Assembly (NCBI RefSeq): GCF_023913755.1
Contig: NZ_JAMXBJ010000048.1
Coordinates: forward strand, 217,970 to 281,969
Length of the DNA stretch: 64,000 nucleotides
Reading direction: 5' to 3'
Origin: Pseudarthrobacter cellobiosi
Lineage (GTDB): Bacteria; Actinomycetota; Actinomycetes; Actinomycetales; Micrococcaceae
In this document: positions 42,357 to 51,466 of the stretch, in pieces
Layout: the number at the start of each line of letters is the position of its first letter
Position numbering within the stretch: the first letter of the stretch is position 1
The notes under the pieces: generated by a model
The model's input: the letters and a program-made list of their open reading frames with translations, nothing else
Database searches by the model: none
Told to the model about the DNA's origin: nothing
Program-made: the position numbers and the translations under genes

Positions 42357-43997
42357 ATGATCCACCGCTGGAGTATCGCCCGCAGGCTGTTTGTGGCGAA
42401 TCTGTTGATTGTCCTGGCCTTAACGGCGATCGTCGGATCCGCGACGTTTATTGATGCCCGGGACCGCGCCTATGACGAGGCCGGGCGGCGCATGGCCGGG
42501 GTGGCTGCCGCGGTTGCCGCCAACCCCCTGGTCCTCCAGGCCGCGGACGAAACAGATCCGACGGCGCTGCTGCAGCCTTACGCGCTGGATGTCATGGCCG
42601 GATCTGGAGCGGATTTCATCACCATCATGGCGCCGGACAGGACCCGGTGGACGCATCCGCGCAGCGAGGAAATAGGCAAGCCGTACATCGGCTCCATCGA
42701 GGCGTCGCTGCGTGGCGAGGTGTTCACCGAGGTCACGGCGGGAACGCTGGGACCGTCGGTGCGGACGGTTGTTCCGGTCAAGGACGCGGCAGGGAACGTC
42801 AAGGCGCTGGTTGCGGCCGGCGTCACGGTCCGGACGGTGGACGTGGCGCTTTCCGGCCGGCTGCCCGCACTGCTGGCCCTCGGCCTGGCCCTGCTCGTGG
42901 GCGGATCCTTGGCGTCCTGGCTGTTGGGCCGCTACCTGCGCCGGGTGACCAGGGGGTGGGGGCCCGAGCAGCTGGCTCAGCTGTTCGCGTATTACGAATC
43001 GGTCCTGCATTCCGTGCGTGAGGGGCTGATCCTGATCGACACCAAGGGCAGGGTGGTGATGTACAACGATCAGGCCGCTGAGCTGCTGGGCCTGGAGCCC
43101 CGCGATTCGGACGGTGATCCGTCCCGGCCGCCCCTCCTGACGGACCTCCCGCTGGCCCTCAGCCTGAAGGAACTCTTTGAATCCGGCCGCACCGCCCACG
43201 ATGAAATTCATCTCACGGGTCCGCGGATTGTGGTGGTGAACCAGGGCCCGGCCGTGGGTCCCGACTCCCCCGGCCTCCGCCGGCCGGCGGTGTTCGGCAC
43301 CGTGGCCACGATCCGCGACCGGACGGAAATCGAGTCGTTGGGCAGTGAACTGGAAACAATGCGGACGCTGTCCGACGCTCTCCGCGCCCAGACCCACGAG
43401 CACGCCAACCGGCTGCACACCATGGTTTCCCTGCTGGAGCTGGGGCGGACCCGGGAGGCCCTGGAATTCGCCACCAAGGATCTCGAACTGAGCCAGCAGC
43501 TGACCGACGAGATGGTGAGTTCCGTGGACGAGCCTGTCCTGAGCGCCCTGATCATGGGCAAAGCTGCGGAAGCGAATGAGCGCGGAGTGAAGCTGACGCT
43601 GTCCACGGAGGGCTCCGCATCCGTTGCGGGCCTGGCCGTCCAGGACCTTGTCACCATCCTGGGAAACCTCCTGGACAACGCGATCGACGCCGCCGCAGAT
43701 GGAGCGGCTCCCAGAACTGTGGAACTGACCGTGGAGTCCGACGCCGAGGGGCTGGACATCACGGTGGAGGATTCCGGACCGGGCGTGGACCCTGCAGCGG
43801 TGGAGGATATTTTCCGGCACGGCTTCAGCACCAAGGCGTCCGGCCCGTTCGGACGCGGCATTGGCCTGGCCCTCGTCCGCCAGGCCGTGCAGCGCCTGGA
43901 CGGTACGATGACCATCACAGGCACGGACGGCGCACGCTTCCAGGTCTTCCTGCCGGCCATGTCCGCCGGAACCGACAAAGAGGAGCAGTTCCAGTGA
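42357..43997 (+). CDS. CitA/DcuS-type sensor histidine kinase
   Basis: A membrane sensor kinase of 546 aa. Two membrane helices (about 10-32 and 170-190) enclose an extracytoplasmic PAS-like ligand domain with FITIMAPDRTRWTHP and KPYIGSI, as in citrate/C4-dicarboxylate sensors. A cytoplasmic PAS domain follows, then the phospho-accepting histidine in QTHEHANRLH (about H347) and the HATPase domain (NLLDNAIDAA, DSGPGVDP, GRGIGLALV). The start at 42357 has GGGAGG 5 nt upstream. It is divergent from dctA, which fits sensing a dicarboxylate. Confidence 0.92.
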   Translation: MIHRWSIARRLFVANLLIVLALTAIVGSATFIDARDRAYDEAGRRMAGVAAAVAANPLVLQAADETDPTALLQPYALDVMAGSGADFITIMAPDRTRWTHPRSEEIGKPYIGSIEASLRGEVFTEVTAGTLGPSVRTVVPVKDAAGNVKALVAAGVTVRTVDVALSGRLPALLALGLALLVGGSLASWLLGRYLRRVTRGWGPEQLAQLFAYYESVLHSVREGLILIDTKGRVVMYNDQAAELLGLEPRDSDGDPSRPPLLTDLPLALSLKELFESGRTAHDEIHLTGPRIVVVNQGPAVGPDSPGLRRPAVFGTVATIRDRTEIESLGSELETMRTLSDALRAQTHEHANRLHTMVSLLELGRTREALEFATKDLELSQQLTDEMVSSVDEPVLSALIMGKAAEANERGVKLTLSTEGSASVAGLAVQDLVTILGNLLDNAIDAAADGAAPRTVELTVESDAEGLDITVEDSGPGVDPAAVEDIFRHGFSTKASGPFGRGIGLALVRQAVQRLDGTMTITGTDGARFQVFLPAMSAGTDKEEQFQ

Positions 43998-44707
43998 GCG
44001 ATATCCGCGTCCTCGTGGTGGAAGACGAGCCGGTGGCGTCGGCCGCGCACGCAGCCTACGTCGGCAGGATGGCAGGATTCATGCTGGCCGGGACGGCCCC
44101 TGACGGCCAGTCAGCGCTCAGGCTGCTGGGGGAACTCGCGGCTGCCGGCGAGCCGGCGGAACTGGTCCTGCTCGACATGAACCTTCCGGACCTGCATGGC
44201 CTGGACATCGCCCGCCGGATGCGTGCGTCAGGAATCCTGGCGGACATTATTGCCATCACCGCGGTCCGGGAAGTGGCGATTGTCCGGAGCGCCGTGGCCA
44301 TCGGCGTGGTCCAGTACCTGATCAAGCCCTTCACCTTTGCCACGTTCGAGGACAAGCTCTCCAGCTACCGGCTGTTCCGGCAGCAACTGGCCTCCCCCGG
44401 GTCCGGAGCCGGGAGGTCCGGCGCATCCCAGAGCGAAGTTGACCAGGCCTTCGCAAGCCTCCGGGCGCCGTCGGAAATGCCCCTCCCGAAAGGCCTTTCC
44501 GTCTCCACACTGGACTCGGTCCGGCACTACCTGAAACAGCATTCGGGATCCGTTTCGGCCACAGAGGTCATGGCGGCGCTGGGAATGTCCCGCGTGACGG
44601 CCCGCCGCTACCTCGAATACCTCGCCGACGCCGGCATCGCCTCCCGGGCACCCCGCTACGGCACGCCCGGCCGGCCGGAGAATGAATACGGCTGGAAGCG
44701 GCCCTGA
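43994..44707 (+). CDS. CitB/DcuR-type response regulator
   Basis: A two-domain response regulator of 237 aa. The receiver domain has the acidic pair ED at 10-11, phospho-acceptor D61 (LLDMNLPD) and K in KPF near 108. The C-terminal part has a helix-turn-helix (SATEVMAALGMSRVTARRYLEYL). The start GTG overlaps the kinase stop by 4 nt. Together with the kinase it should activate dctA. Confidence 0.93.
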   Translation: MSDIRVLVVEDEPVASAAHAAYVGRMAGFMLAGTAPDGQSALRLLGELAAAGEPAELVLLDMNLPDLHGLDIARRMRASGILADIIAITAVREVAIVRSAVAIGVVQYLIKPFTFATFEDKLSSYRLFRQQLASPGSGAGRSGASQSEVDQAFASLRAPSEMPLPKGLSVSTLDSVRHYLKQHSGSVSATEVMAALGMSRVTARRYLEYLADAGIASRAPRYGTPGRPENEYGWKRP

Positions 44708-44739
44708 TACTACAGCAGTGTTTCCCCGAGAATCCTTGG

Positions 44740-45837
44740 CTAGGCAGAGGCGATGGCTTCCTTGAGAGCCCCCAGCGCCAGGGTCACTGACGCGGCGCTT
44801 GCGTTGGGTCCCATCATTCCGATCCGCCAGATGCTGGAAGCGTACTTGCCCGCCCCTGAGCCAATCTCGATGCTGAAGTGCTCCAGAAGATGGCGGCGTA
44901 CGGCCGCGGAGTCGATACCGTCTGGGACCTTGACAGTGGTAAGGCTGGGCAGCCGGTGGCCCTCGGCCGCGAACAGCTCAAGTCCCATCTCCTGGAGCCC
45001 CGCCTGCAACGCGGCCCCTGCCGCGCGGTGGCGCGCCTGGACCGCGTCCAGTCCTTCGGCCAGGATTCGTTGCAAGCCCGCCTCGAGACCGGCGATCATG
45101 GTGACTGGCGGCGTGTGATGGTAGGTTCGACCGCTGCCGCTGGCGGCCCCGACGTAACCGCCCAGCAGACCAACGTCCAGGTACCAGGAGCGGGGATTCT
45201 CGATCCTTCGCTCGAAGGCCCTACCCGACGTGGTGAAGGGCGATAGCCCTGGCGGCACGCCGAGGCATTTCTGAGTGCCGGCATAGCCGACGTCGATTCC
45301 CCAGTCGTCTGCAAGGAGTTCCAGCCCGCCGATGGACGTCACGGCGTCGACAATGAACAGCGCATCGCCCTTGTTCTGCCCGAGCGATGCGACGTCGGAC
45401 AGCACACCGGTCGACGTTTCGGCGTGGACCGCCGCAATCACCTTCGGTCGCGGGTGGGCCGTCAGAACGCGTTCGACGTCGATGGGCGCGCCCCATTCGT
45501 GGTCTACACGAACCACGGTCGCGCCGCAGCGGCGGGCCACCTCACACATACGCTCACCGAAGAGGCCGTTGACGGCGATCACTGCCACATCGCCGTCGTC
45601 CACGGTGTTCACAAAAGCCGCTTCCATGCCGCCGGAACCGGTGACGCTCAATGGCAGTGTGCGGGCATTCTGAGTCCCCCAGACCGTGCGGAGGCCTTCG
45701 CAGGTGTTGTCGAGCCGTTCAATGAAGACCGGATCCAAGTGCCCAATCACCGGATGCGCCAACGCGGCGGTCACTTCCGGGTAGCAGTTGCTCGGTCCCG
45801 GACCGAACAGGAACCGCGAGGTCAAAGCCTGTGGCAT
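44740..45837 (-). CDS. Pyridoxal-phosphate aminotransferase (alanine/ureidoglycine-glyoxylate type)
   Basis: A class V aminotransferase of 365 aa, PucG/AGXT-like, that most likely transfers an amino group to glyoxylate. The family N-terminus FLFGPGPSN is present, the cofactor lysine is in GTQKCLG (K190), and VDAVTSIGG precedes it. It follows the NCS1 permease gene by 43 bp and has GGAGGAG before its ATG. With the permease this suggests use of allantoin/ureidoglycine or another amino donor, but serine- or alanine-glyoxylate activity is possible. Confidence 0.85.
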   Translation of the reverse strand: MPQALTSRFLFGPGPSNCYPEVTAALAHPVIGHLDPVFIERLDNTCEGLRTVWGTQNARTLPLSVTGSGGMEAAFVNTVDDGDVAVIAVNGLFGERMCEVARRCGATVVRVDHEWGAPIDVERVLTAHPRPKVIAAVHAETSTGVLSDVASLGQNKGDALFIVDAVTSIGGLELLADDWGIDVGYAGTQKCLGVPPGLSPFTTSGRAFERRIENPRSWYLDVGLLGGYVGAASGSGRTYHHTPPVTMIAGLEAGLQRILAEGLDAVQARHRAAGAALQAGLQEMGLELFAAEGHRLPSLTTVKVPDGIDSAAVRRHLLEHFSIEIGSGAGKYASSIWRIGMMGPNASAASVTLALGALKEAIASA

Positions 45838-45880
45838 TGGAACTCCTCCGTTGGGGGACTCTTTGCCCCTGTCGGGCCGG

Positions 45881-47464
45881 TCAGTGCTTCGGTGCGACGG
45901 CGATATCCTCGCCGTCGACGGCGTGGAACGGCGTACGGCGATCCATGATCAGCAGGTAGGTGACGGCGGCCAGGATCGCGCCGACGAACCAGGAGAAGCC
46001 GGAGATATACGTGAACGCAGGGACGAGAGCAAGCACCAGCGCGACGATCGCAGCCGGTGTGCCCGCGATGACAGCCTTCCGGTTGACGCCACGGGTGTAG
46101 GCATACTCCCCGTCGGGAGAATCCGAGTACAAATCCGGAATGTTGACCCTGCCCTTACGGACCAGCCAGTAGTCGGCCATGATGACGCCGAACAGTGGTC
46201 CCAGGAGGGCGCCCAGCCCGCCGAGGAAGTAGACGATGACCACGGGCGAGTTGTACAGGTTCCACGGCAGGATCACCAGGCCGATCACCGCGGAGATAAT
46301 GGCTGCGCGGCGGAAGTTCAGCGTCCGCGGGAAAAGGTGGGCCAGCGTATATATGGGCGCCACGAAGTTGGCCATGAGGTTCACGGCCACCGTCAGGATG
46401 ATCAGGGCCAAGCAGGCCAGCACCAGCAGGAGCGTGTTCGGGATGGCGTTGACGACGTCGGTGGGCGACTCGATGACCGTGCCGTCGATCTTGTACTGGG
46501 CGCCGGCGAGAACAACGACGATGGCGGCGAAGAAGAGCATGTTGATGGGGATGCCGAAGAAGTTGCCCCGCACCACCGACCGTCTGGAGGGCGCGCCCCG
46601 CGTGAAGTCGCAGAAGTTCAGTACGAACGTCCCGTAAACGACCACCCATAGCGCGGCCGACTGGAAAATCCGCACCCACATCACGGGGCCCGTCAGCGAG
46701 TCGACGGTGGACCAGGCGATGGTCCCGCCGGCTTCCACCAACATCCAGACGGCCAGCGTGAGCATGGTGACCAGGATGATGGGGCCTGCGAAGGCCTCGT
46801 ACTTGCGGATCATCTCCATGCCGAAGCTCACGATCACCGTCTGCATCGCCCACAGCCCAACGAACGAGATCCAGCCCAGGGTCGAGAGCCCGAGGAATGA
46901 GTCTGAGTCGAGCGGTGCCAGGGACGGTGCGAGGGCTAAGATCAGCACCCGGAGCACCACCGAGGCCAGATAGGTCTGGATGCCGAACCAGGCCACGGCC
47001 ACGGCGCCGCGGATGATGGCGGGGATATTGGAGCCCCGGATGCCGAACGCGATCCTGCTCATGACCGGGAACGGTACGCCGGTACGCTCGCCCATGAACC
47101 CCGAAAGGTTCAGGAGAAGGAACAGCAGGACCGCGCCGAGTAGGAAGGCGAGCATGATCTGCCAGGCGCCCAATCCCAGGGCGAACAGTCCGATGGCAAA
47201 CACGTAATTGCCCAGCGAGTGCACGTCGTTCGCCCAGAGCGTGAAGATGCTGTAGGCGTGCCATGTGCGCCCCTTGCGCGTGGTGGGCGCCAGGTCCTCG
47301 TTGTAGAGCCGGGGGCTCACGCCCGCGGGCACCTGGACCCGAGTGGCTGGCTCCCCCCTCACGATTTCCTCGACCGCGGGGTCACCGGTGCCCCACGGCT
47401 CAGGGTCAATCAGATGCGGATGCCCGTGCTCGTCATGCGCGCCGGGATCGTTTTGGTGGGACAT
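45881..47464 (-). CDS. NCS1-family nucleobase/allantoin/hydantoin permease
   Basis: A 12-helix transporter of 527 aa in the nucleobase:cation symporter-1 family. Typical segments are LWANDVHSLGNYVFAIGLF (helix 1), SGFMGERTGVPFPVMSRIAFGIRGSNIPAIIR and NFCDFTRGAPSRRSV. The motif pattern is that of the bacterial PucI/PyrP-like branch, carrying allantoin, hydantoin or uracil; the substrate cannot be fixed. The ATG at 47464 has GGAGGT 7 nt upstream. The aminotransferase gene follows on the same strand. Confidence 0.9.
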   Translation of the reverse strand: MSHQNDPGAHDEHGHPHLIDPEPWGTGDPAVEEIVRGEPATRVQVPAGVSPRLYNEDLAPTTRKGRTWHAYSIFTLWANDVHSLGNYVFAIGLFALGLGAWQIMLAFLLGAVLLFLLLNLSGFMGERTGVPFPVMSRIAFGIRGSNIPAIIRGAVAVAWFGIQTYLASVVLRVLILALAPSLAPLDSDSFLGLSTLGWISFVGLWAMQTVIVSFGMEMIRKYEAFAGPIILVTMLTLAVWMLVEAGGTIAWSTVDSLTGPVMWVRIFQSAALWVVVYGTFVLNFCDFTRGAPSRRSVVRGNFFGIPINMLFFAAIVVVLAGAQYKIDGTVIESPTDVVNAIPNTLLLVLACLALIILTVAVNLMANFVAPIYTLAHLFPRTLNFRRAAIISAVIGLVILPWNLYNSPVVIVYFLGGLGALLGPLFGVIMADYWLVRKGRVNIPDLYSDSPDGEYAYTRGVNRKAVIAGTPAAIVALVLALVPAFTYISGFSWFVGAILAAVTYLLIMDRRTPFHAVDGEDIAVAPKH

Positions 47465-47522
47465 GATGCAGACCTCCGTAGGACGGAAACGGCATTGCCG
47501 GCAAAAAAATCGGACTTTCCGC

Positions 47523-48090
47523 TTATTTCTTGATCTCGTAGCGCAGAAGTACCACGCCGTTTTCGAACCCGGTGGCCTCGACCAGCAACAGGTCCTGCCG
47601 ATCCTCGAAGATGCGCGTTCCCTTGCCGCGTGACGCCGGGCAGACCAGCATCCGGACTTCGTCGACGATGCCCGCGTCCAGAAGGGAGTGCATGAGCTTC
47701 AAGCTCCCCCAACAGCCAGGTGTCCTTGCCGCTCTGCTCCTTGAGCTCCCGGATGGTAGCGGCCGGGTCGCGCGTCACGGTCGCGGCGGGAAAGTCGCCC
47801 CAGGGGGCGTCATCCAGCGTCGACGAGGCAACGAACGTGGTGAGGTTGTTGAGCTTCTCGCCGTACTCGCCCTGCTCTTCGGCGTACGGCCAGTAGTCCT
47901 TGGACTGGGCGTAGGTATTCGCGCCGAGAATCATCGTGTCGACCGAGTCGATGAACCCCCTCACGCTTGCCTTGAACGCCTTGTTGGTGGTCTCGGAAAA
48001 GGGCTCCCCAGACACGAAGCTAAGCCCGCCGTCCTCTTCCGCGGCGATGTTGTCGACGGTAACCCACTGCTGGACGATGAGTTTTCGCAT
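47523..48090 (-). pseudogene. Dihydrofolate reductase-like (RibD C-terminal domain) gene with one-base frameshift
   Basis: The intact part starts at ATG 48090 (MRKLIVQQWVTVDN) and keeps the family motifs LGANTYAQSKDYWPY and GKDTWLLG. At a run of five C bases on plus (47706-47710; GGGGG on the coding strand) the frame is lost. Removing one G restores a frame reading SLKLMHSLLDAGIVDEVRML, then PASRGKGTRIFED and NGVVLLRYEIKK with TAA at 47525-47523, in all about 188 aa, the normal length of the family. So either the gene is broken or the base is a sequencing error. It lies just upstream of the permease gene on the same strand. Confidence 0.8.
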
Positions 48091-48174
48091 GGCGCCAACT
48101 GTAGTCCGCTGGCGCGCGGTCAACGAGCCCCATCTCGTAGCGCTGGTCCGGGCTGGACGAGGGACCAAAGGTAT

Positions 48175-48187
48175 TTGTATACACGAA
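48175..48187. promoter_or_regulatory. Candidate GntR operator 1 (TTGTATACACGAA)
   Basis: The core TGTATACA (48176-48183) fits the palindromes of FadR/FCD-type GntR regulators. It is an inverted copy of operator 2, and lies nearer to the reductase-permease genes on minus (85 bp before their first ATG). Confidence 0.6.
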
Positions 48188-48234
48188 GCACGTGATAGCG
48201 TCGGTTTTCGCTAATTTGCTGGGCTAAATGGCAA

Positions 48235-48247
48235 TTCGTGTATACAC
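48235..48247. promoter_or_regulatory. Candidate GntR operator 2 (TTCGTGTATACAC)
   Basis: The core TGTATACA (48239-48246) is 33 bp before the GntR ATG. Its centre is exactly 63 bp from that of operator 1, six turns of B-DNA, so both sites face the same side. Confidence 0.65.
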
Positions 48248-48279
48248 TGATGCTAAGCAACGGATTGAAGGGAGGGACC

Positions 48280-48921
48280 ATGCGGGCCAGCGACAAAGCT
48301 TACGCAACGCTGCGCGAAGACATTATTGAATGGCGGCTGCTCCCCGGAACGGTCCTTGCCGAGGTGGAGCAGTCCGAACGGCTGGGCATCTCGCGCACGC
48401 CCCTTCGGGAGGCGCTGAGCCGGCTCACGGCGGAAGGGCTGACGACGGCGGCGGGCGGCCGCGGCGTCGTCGTCACCGATATCTCGCTGGAGGACATCGA
48501 CGAACTCTTCGAGCTCCGCGAAACGCTCGAAGGTCGGGCCGCTGCCCTGGCCGCCGAACGGGGCGATCCCGCCACTTTCCTGCAGCTCCAGGACGAACTG
48601 CTGGGAGCGCCCGCCCTGATCAACGGCACGGACCCGGCCCGTCACGACTACTACCATTTGGTGGGACGCCTCGACGCGGCAATCGACGCAGCCATCACCA
48701 ATTCCTACCTGGCCCAGGCCATGCGCAGCCTCCGCGTGCACCTCGTGCGGGTCCGCAGGCTCGCCGCCGACGACGCCGCCCGCCTGACCGCCGCCGCCGC
48801 CGAACACGCGGCCATCGCCGAAGCGATCGCCGCAGGCAACCCGCGCCTGGCGGAAGCCGCCACCACTGTCCACCTGCACCGCAGTCTTTCCCACGTCAAA
48901 GCTACCCACCCACAGCACTAA
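48280..48921 (+). CDS. GntR-family regulator (FadR/FCD type) of the methylcitrate operon
   Basis: A 213-aa regulator with an N-terminal GntR helix-turn-helix ([42 protein letters not shown]) and an all-helical FCD effector domain with [14 protein letters not shown] and conserved His residues near the end. FCD proteins bind organic acids, so 2-methylcitrate or a related metabolite is a plausible effector. The start at 48280 has GGGAGGG upstream. It is the first gene before prpD (11 bp gap), and two palindromes in its promoter region suggest autoregulation. Confidence 0.9.
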   Translation: MRASDKAYATLREDIIEWRLLPGTVLAEVEQSERLGISRTPLREALSRLTAEGLTTAAGGRGVVVTDISLEDIDELFELRETLEGRAAALAAERGDPATFLQLQDELLGAPALINGTDPARHDYYHLVGRLDAAIDAAITNSYLAQAMRSLRVHLVRVRRLAADDAARLTAAAAEHAAIAEAIAAGNPRLAEAATTVHLHRSLSHVKATHPQH

Positions 48922-48932
48922 GAAGGAGCACC

Positions 48933-50453
48933 ATGGTTAAGGAACACCACGTCCGCGTCTACAAGAGCGACGAGAACCTCGCCCGTGAAGACCAGCTCGC
49001 ACACAAGATCGCCACCGTCGCCGCCGACCCCGTCGAGGTCACGCCCGAGGTCACCGAGATGGTCATCAACCGCATCATCGACAATGCCTCCGTGGCCATC
49101 GCTTCCCTGAACCGCGGCCCGATCGTGGCTGCCCGCGCCCAGGCGCTGACCCACGCACCGACCACCGGAGGCAAGGGCGCCGGCGTCTTCGGCATCACGG
49201 ACCGCGTCTCCCCCGAGTGGGCAGCCTGGGCCAACGGTGTGGCCGTCCGCGAGCTCGACTACCACGACACGTTCCTGGCGGCTGACTACTCCCACCCGGG
49301 CGACAACATCCCGCCGATCCTCGCCGTTGGCCAGCACGTCGGCGCCAGCGGCAAGGACCTGATCCGCGGCATCGCCACCGGCTATGAGATCCAGGTCAAC
49401 CTGGTCAAGGCGATCTGCCTGCACAAACACAAGATCGACCACGTGGCCCACCTCGGCCCGTCCGCGGCCGCCGGAATCGGCACACTCCTGGGCCTGGACG
49501 TCGAGACGATCTTCCAGTCCGTCGGCCAGGCGCTGCACACCACCACCGCCACCCGCCAGTCCCGCAAGGGCGAAATCTCCACCTGGAAGGCCCACGCGCC
49601 GGCGTTCGCAGGCAAGATGGCTGTCGAAGCCGTGGACCGGTCCATGCGCGGCCAGACCTCCCCCGTGCCGATCTACGAAGGCGAAGACGGCGTGATCGCC
49701 TGGATGCTGGACGGCCCGGACGCCTCCTACGAGGTCCCCCTGCCCGAGGCCGGCGAAGCCAAGCGCGCCATCATGGACACCTACACCAAGGAACACTCCG
49801 CCGAATACCAGGCGCAGGCCTGGATCGACCTCGCCCGCAAGCTCCACACCGAGCACCCCGAGGCAACGGACCCGGCCAACGTGACCTCGGTCCTGATCAA
49901 GACCAGCCACCACACGCACTACGTCATCGGCTCGGGCGCCAACGATCCCCAGAAGTACAGCCCCACGGCCAGCCGGGAAACCCTGGACCACTCCATCCCG
50001 TATATCTTCACCGTGGCACTCCAGGACGGCTCCTGGCACCACGTTGACTCCTACAGTCCTGAGCGTGCCGGCCGCGCCGACACGGTGGAGCTGTGGAACA
50101 AGGTCAGCACCGTCGAAGACCCCGAATGGACCCGCCGCTACCACTCCCTGGACATCGCCGAGAAGGCCTTCGGCGGTTCCGTGGAGATCACCCTGAAGGA
50201 CGGCACGGTCATCACCGACCAGATCGCCGTGGCCGACGCCCACCCGCTCGGCGCCCGCCCCTTCGCCCGCCAGCAGTACATCAACAAGTTCCGCAGCCTG
50301 GCAGCCGGCCTGGTCGCCGAGGAGGAAATCGAGCGTTTCCTCGCGGCCGCCGAAAGCCTCCCGGAACTCGGCGCCGGCGAACTGGACCAGCTGAACATCA
50401 CCGCGGCCCCGGGCGTCATCGACCTCAGCAACGCACCAGCCGGCCTCTTCTAA
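48933..50453 (+). CDS. prpD: 2-methylcitrate dehydratase PrpD (MmgE/PrpD family)
   Basis: This enzyme dehydrates 2-methylcitrate in the methylcitrate cycle of propionyl-CoA breakdown. The 506-aa protein has the family segments [36 protein letters not shown] and [17 protein letters not shown], and the C-terminal lid region. The start ATG has AAGGAG 6 nt upstream; conserved sequence begins within 20 residues. The order gntR-prpD-prpB-prpC is the common actinobacterial operon. Confidence 0.95.
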   Translation: MVKEHHVRVYKSDENLAREDQLAHKIATVAADPVEVTPEVTEMVINRIIDNASVAIASLNRGPIVAARAQALTHAPTTGGKGAGVFGITDRVSPEWAAWANGVAVRELDYHDTFLAADYSHPGDNIPPILAVGQHVGASGKDLIRGIATGYEIQVNLVKAICLHKHKIDHVAHLGPSAAAGIGTLLGLDVETIFQSVGQALHTTTATRQSRKGEISTWKAHAPAFAGKMAVEAVDRSMRGQTSPVPIYEGEDGVIAWMLDGPDASYEVPLPEAGEAKRAIMDTYTKEHSAEYQAQAWIDLARKLHTEHPEATDPANVTSVLIKTSHHTHYVIGSGANDPQKYSPTASRETLDHSIPYIFTVALQDGSWHHVDSYSPERAGRADTVELWNKVSTVEDPEWTRRYHSLDIAEKAFGGSVEITLKDGTVITDQIAVADAHPLGARPFARQQYINKFRSLAAGLVAEEEIERFLAAAESLPELGAGELDQLNITAAPGVIDLSNAPAGLF

Positions 50454-50486
50454 GCTCTGCCTACCCACCCCGCACAGGAGAATCAG

Positions 50487-51392
50487 ATGCTGTATTCCAA
50501 GACCACCCCGGAACAGAAGCGGATCGCGCTGCGCGACATGCTCGCGTCCGGCACCATCCAACAGTTCCCGGGCGCCTTCAACCCGCTCTCGGCGCGGCTG
50601 ATCGAGGAAAAGGGCTTCGCCGGTGTCTACGTCTCCGGTGCCGTGCTGGCCAATGACCTTGGCCTGCCGGACATCGGACTGACCACCCTCACCGAGGTGG
50701 CCACGCGGGCCGGGCAGATCGCCCGCATGACCGACCTGCCCACGCTGGTGGACGCGGACACCGGCTTCGGCGAGCCCATGAACGTGGCCCGCAGCATCCA
50801 GGAACTCGAGAACGCCGGCTTGGCCGGCTGCCACATCGAAGACCAGTTCAACCCCAAGCGCTGCGGGCACCTCGACGGCAAGAACGTCGTGGACCTGGAC
50901 ACGGCCACCAAGCGCATCCGCGCCGCGGCTGATGCCCGCCGGGATCCGAACTTCCTCATCATGGCCCGGACCGACATCCGCGCCGTGGAGGGAATCGAAG
51001 CGGCCAAGGACAGGGCACGGGCCCTCGTGGATGCCGGTGCGGACGCCATCTTCCCGGAGGCCATGAAGGACCTGTCCGAGTTCCAGGCCATCCGTGACGC
51101 CGTAGACGTGCCCATCCTGGCAAACATGACCGAGTTCGGCCAGAGCGAGCTGTTCACCGTGGACCAGTTGCAGGGCGTCGGCGTCAACATGGTCATATAT
51201 CCGGTCACGCTGCTGCGCATTGCCATGGGCGCAGCAGAGCGTACTCTGGAATCGATCAAGGCCACAGGGTCGCAGGAAGCACAAGTGGAGAACATGCTCA
51301 CCCGTGCACGGCTTTATGACCTTGTGGACTACGAGGCCTACAACCACTTCGATACCGGCGTTTTCAACTTCCAAATTCCCGGCGTCCGCTAG
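50487..51392 (+). CDS. prpB: Methylisocitrate lyase PrpB
   Basis: PrpB splits 2-methylisocitrate into pyruvate and succinate. The 301-aa protein shows the isocitrate-lyase fold: FPGAFNPLSARL, VDADTGFGE, HIEDQFNPKRCGH with the active-site KRCGH at 124-128 (C126) and MARTDIRAVEG. AGGAGA lies before the ATG. It follows prpD by 33 bp. Confidence 0.96.
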   Translation: MLYSKTTPEQKRIALRDMLASGTIQQFPGAFNPLSARLIEEKGFAGVYVSGAVLANDLGLPDIGLTTLTEVATRAGQIARMTDLPTLVDADTGFGEPMNVARSIQELENAGLAGCHIEDQFNPKRCGHLDGKNVVDLDTATKRIRAAADARRDPNFLIMARTDIRAVEGIEAAKDRARALVDAGADAIFPEAMKDLSEFQAIRDAVDVPILANMTEFGQSELFTVDQLQGVGVNMVIYPVTLLRIAMGAAERTLESIKATGSQEAQVENMLTRARLYDLVDYEAYNHFDTGVFNFQIPGVR

Positions 51393-51466
51393 GACCCGGG
51401 AGCCACCAAGGATACTGCAAGCATTCCGGCACATCCGTGCTTGCCCAATGAACGAAGGAGGACAGC

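Noticed and set aside
47410..47522. Natural extended C-terminus of the reductase gene after the frameshift
   Set aside because: The shifted frame continues over the start of the permease gene and gives an Arg-rich, non-conserved tail, whereas the corrected frame ends with family-like sequence and a stop at 47523.
48918..51434. Long open frame (838 codons) on minus opposite prpD and prpB
   Set aside because: Both prp genes on plus are complete with catalytic motifs; the antisense product has composition typical of a shadow frame.
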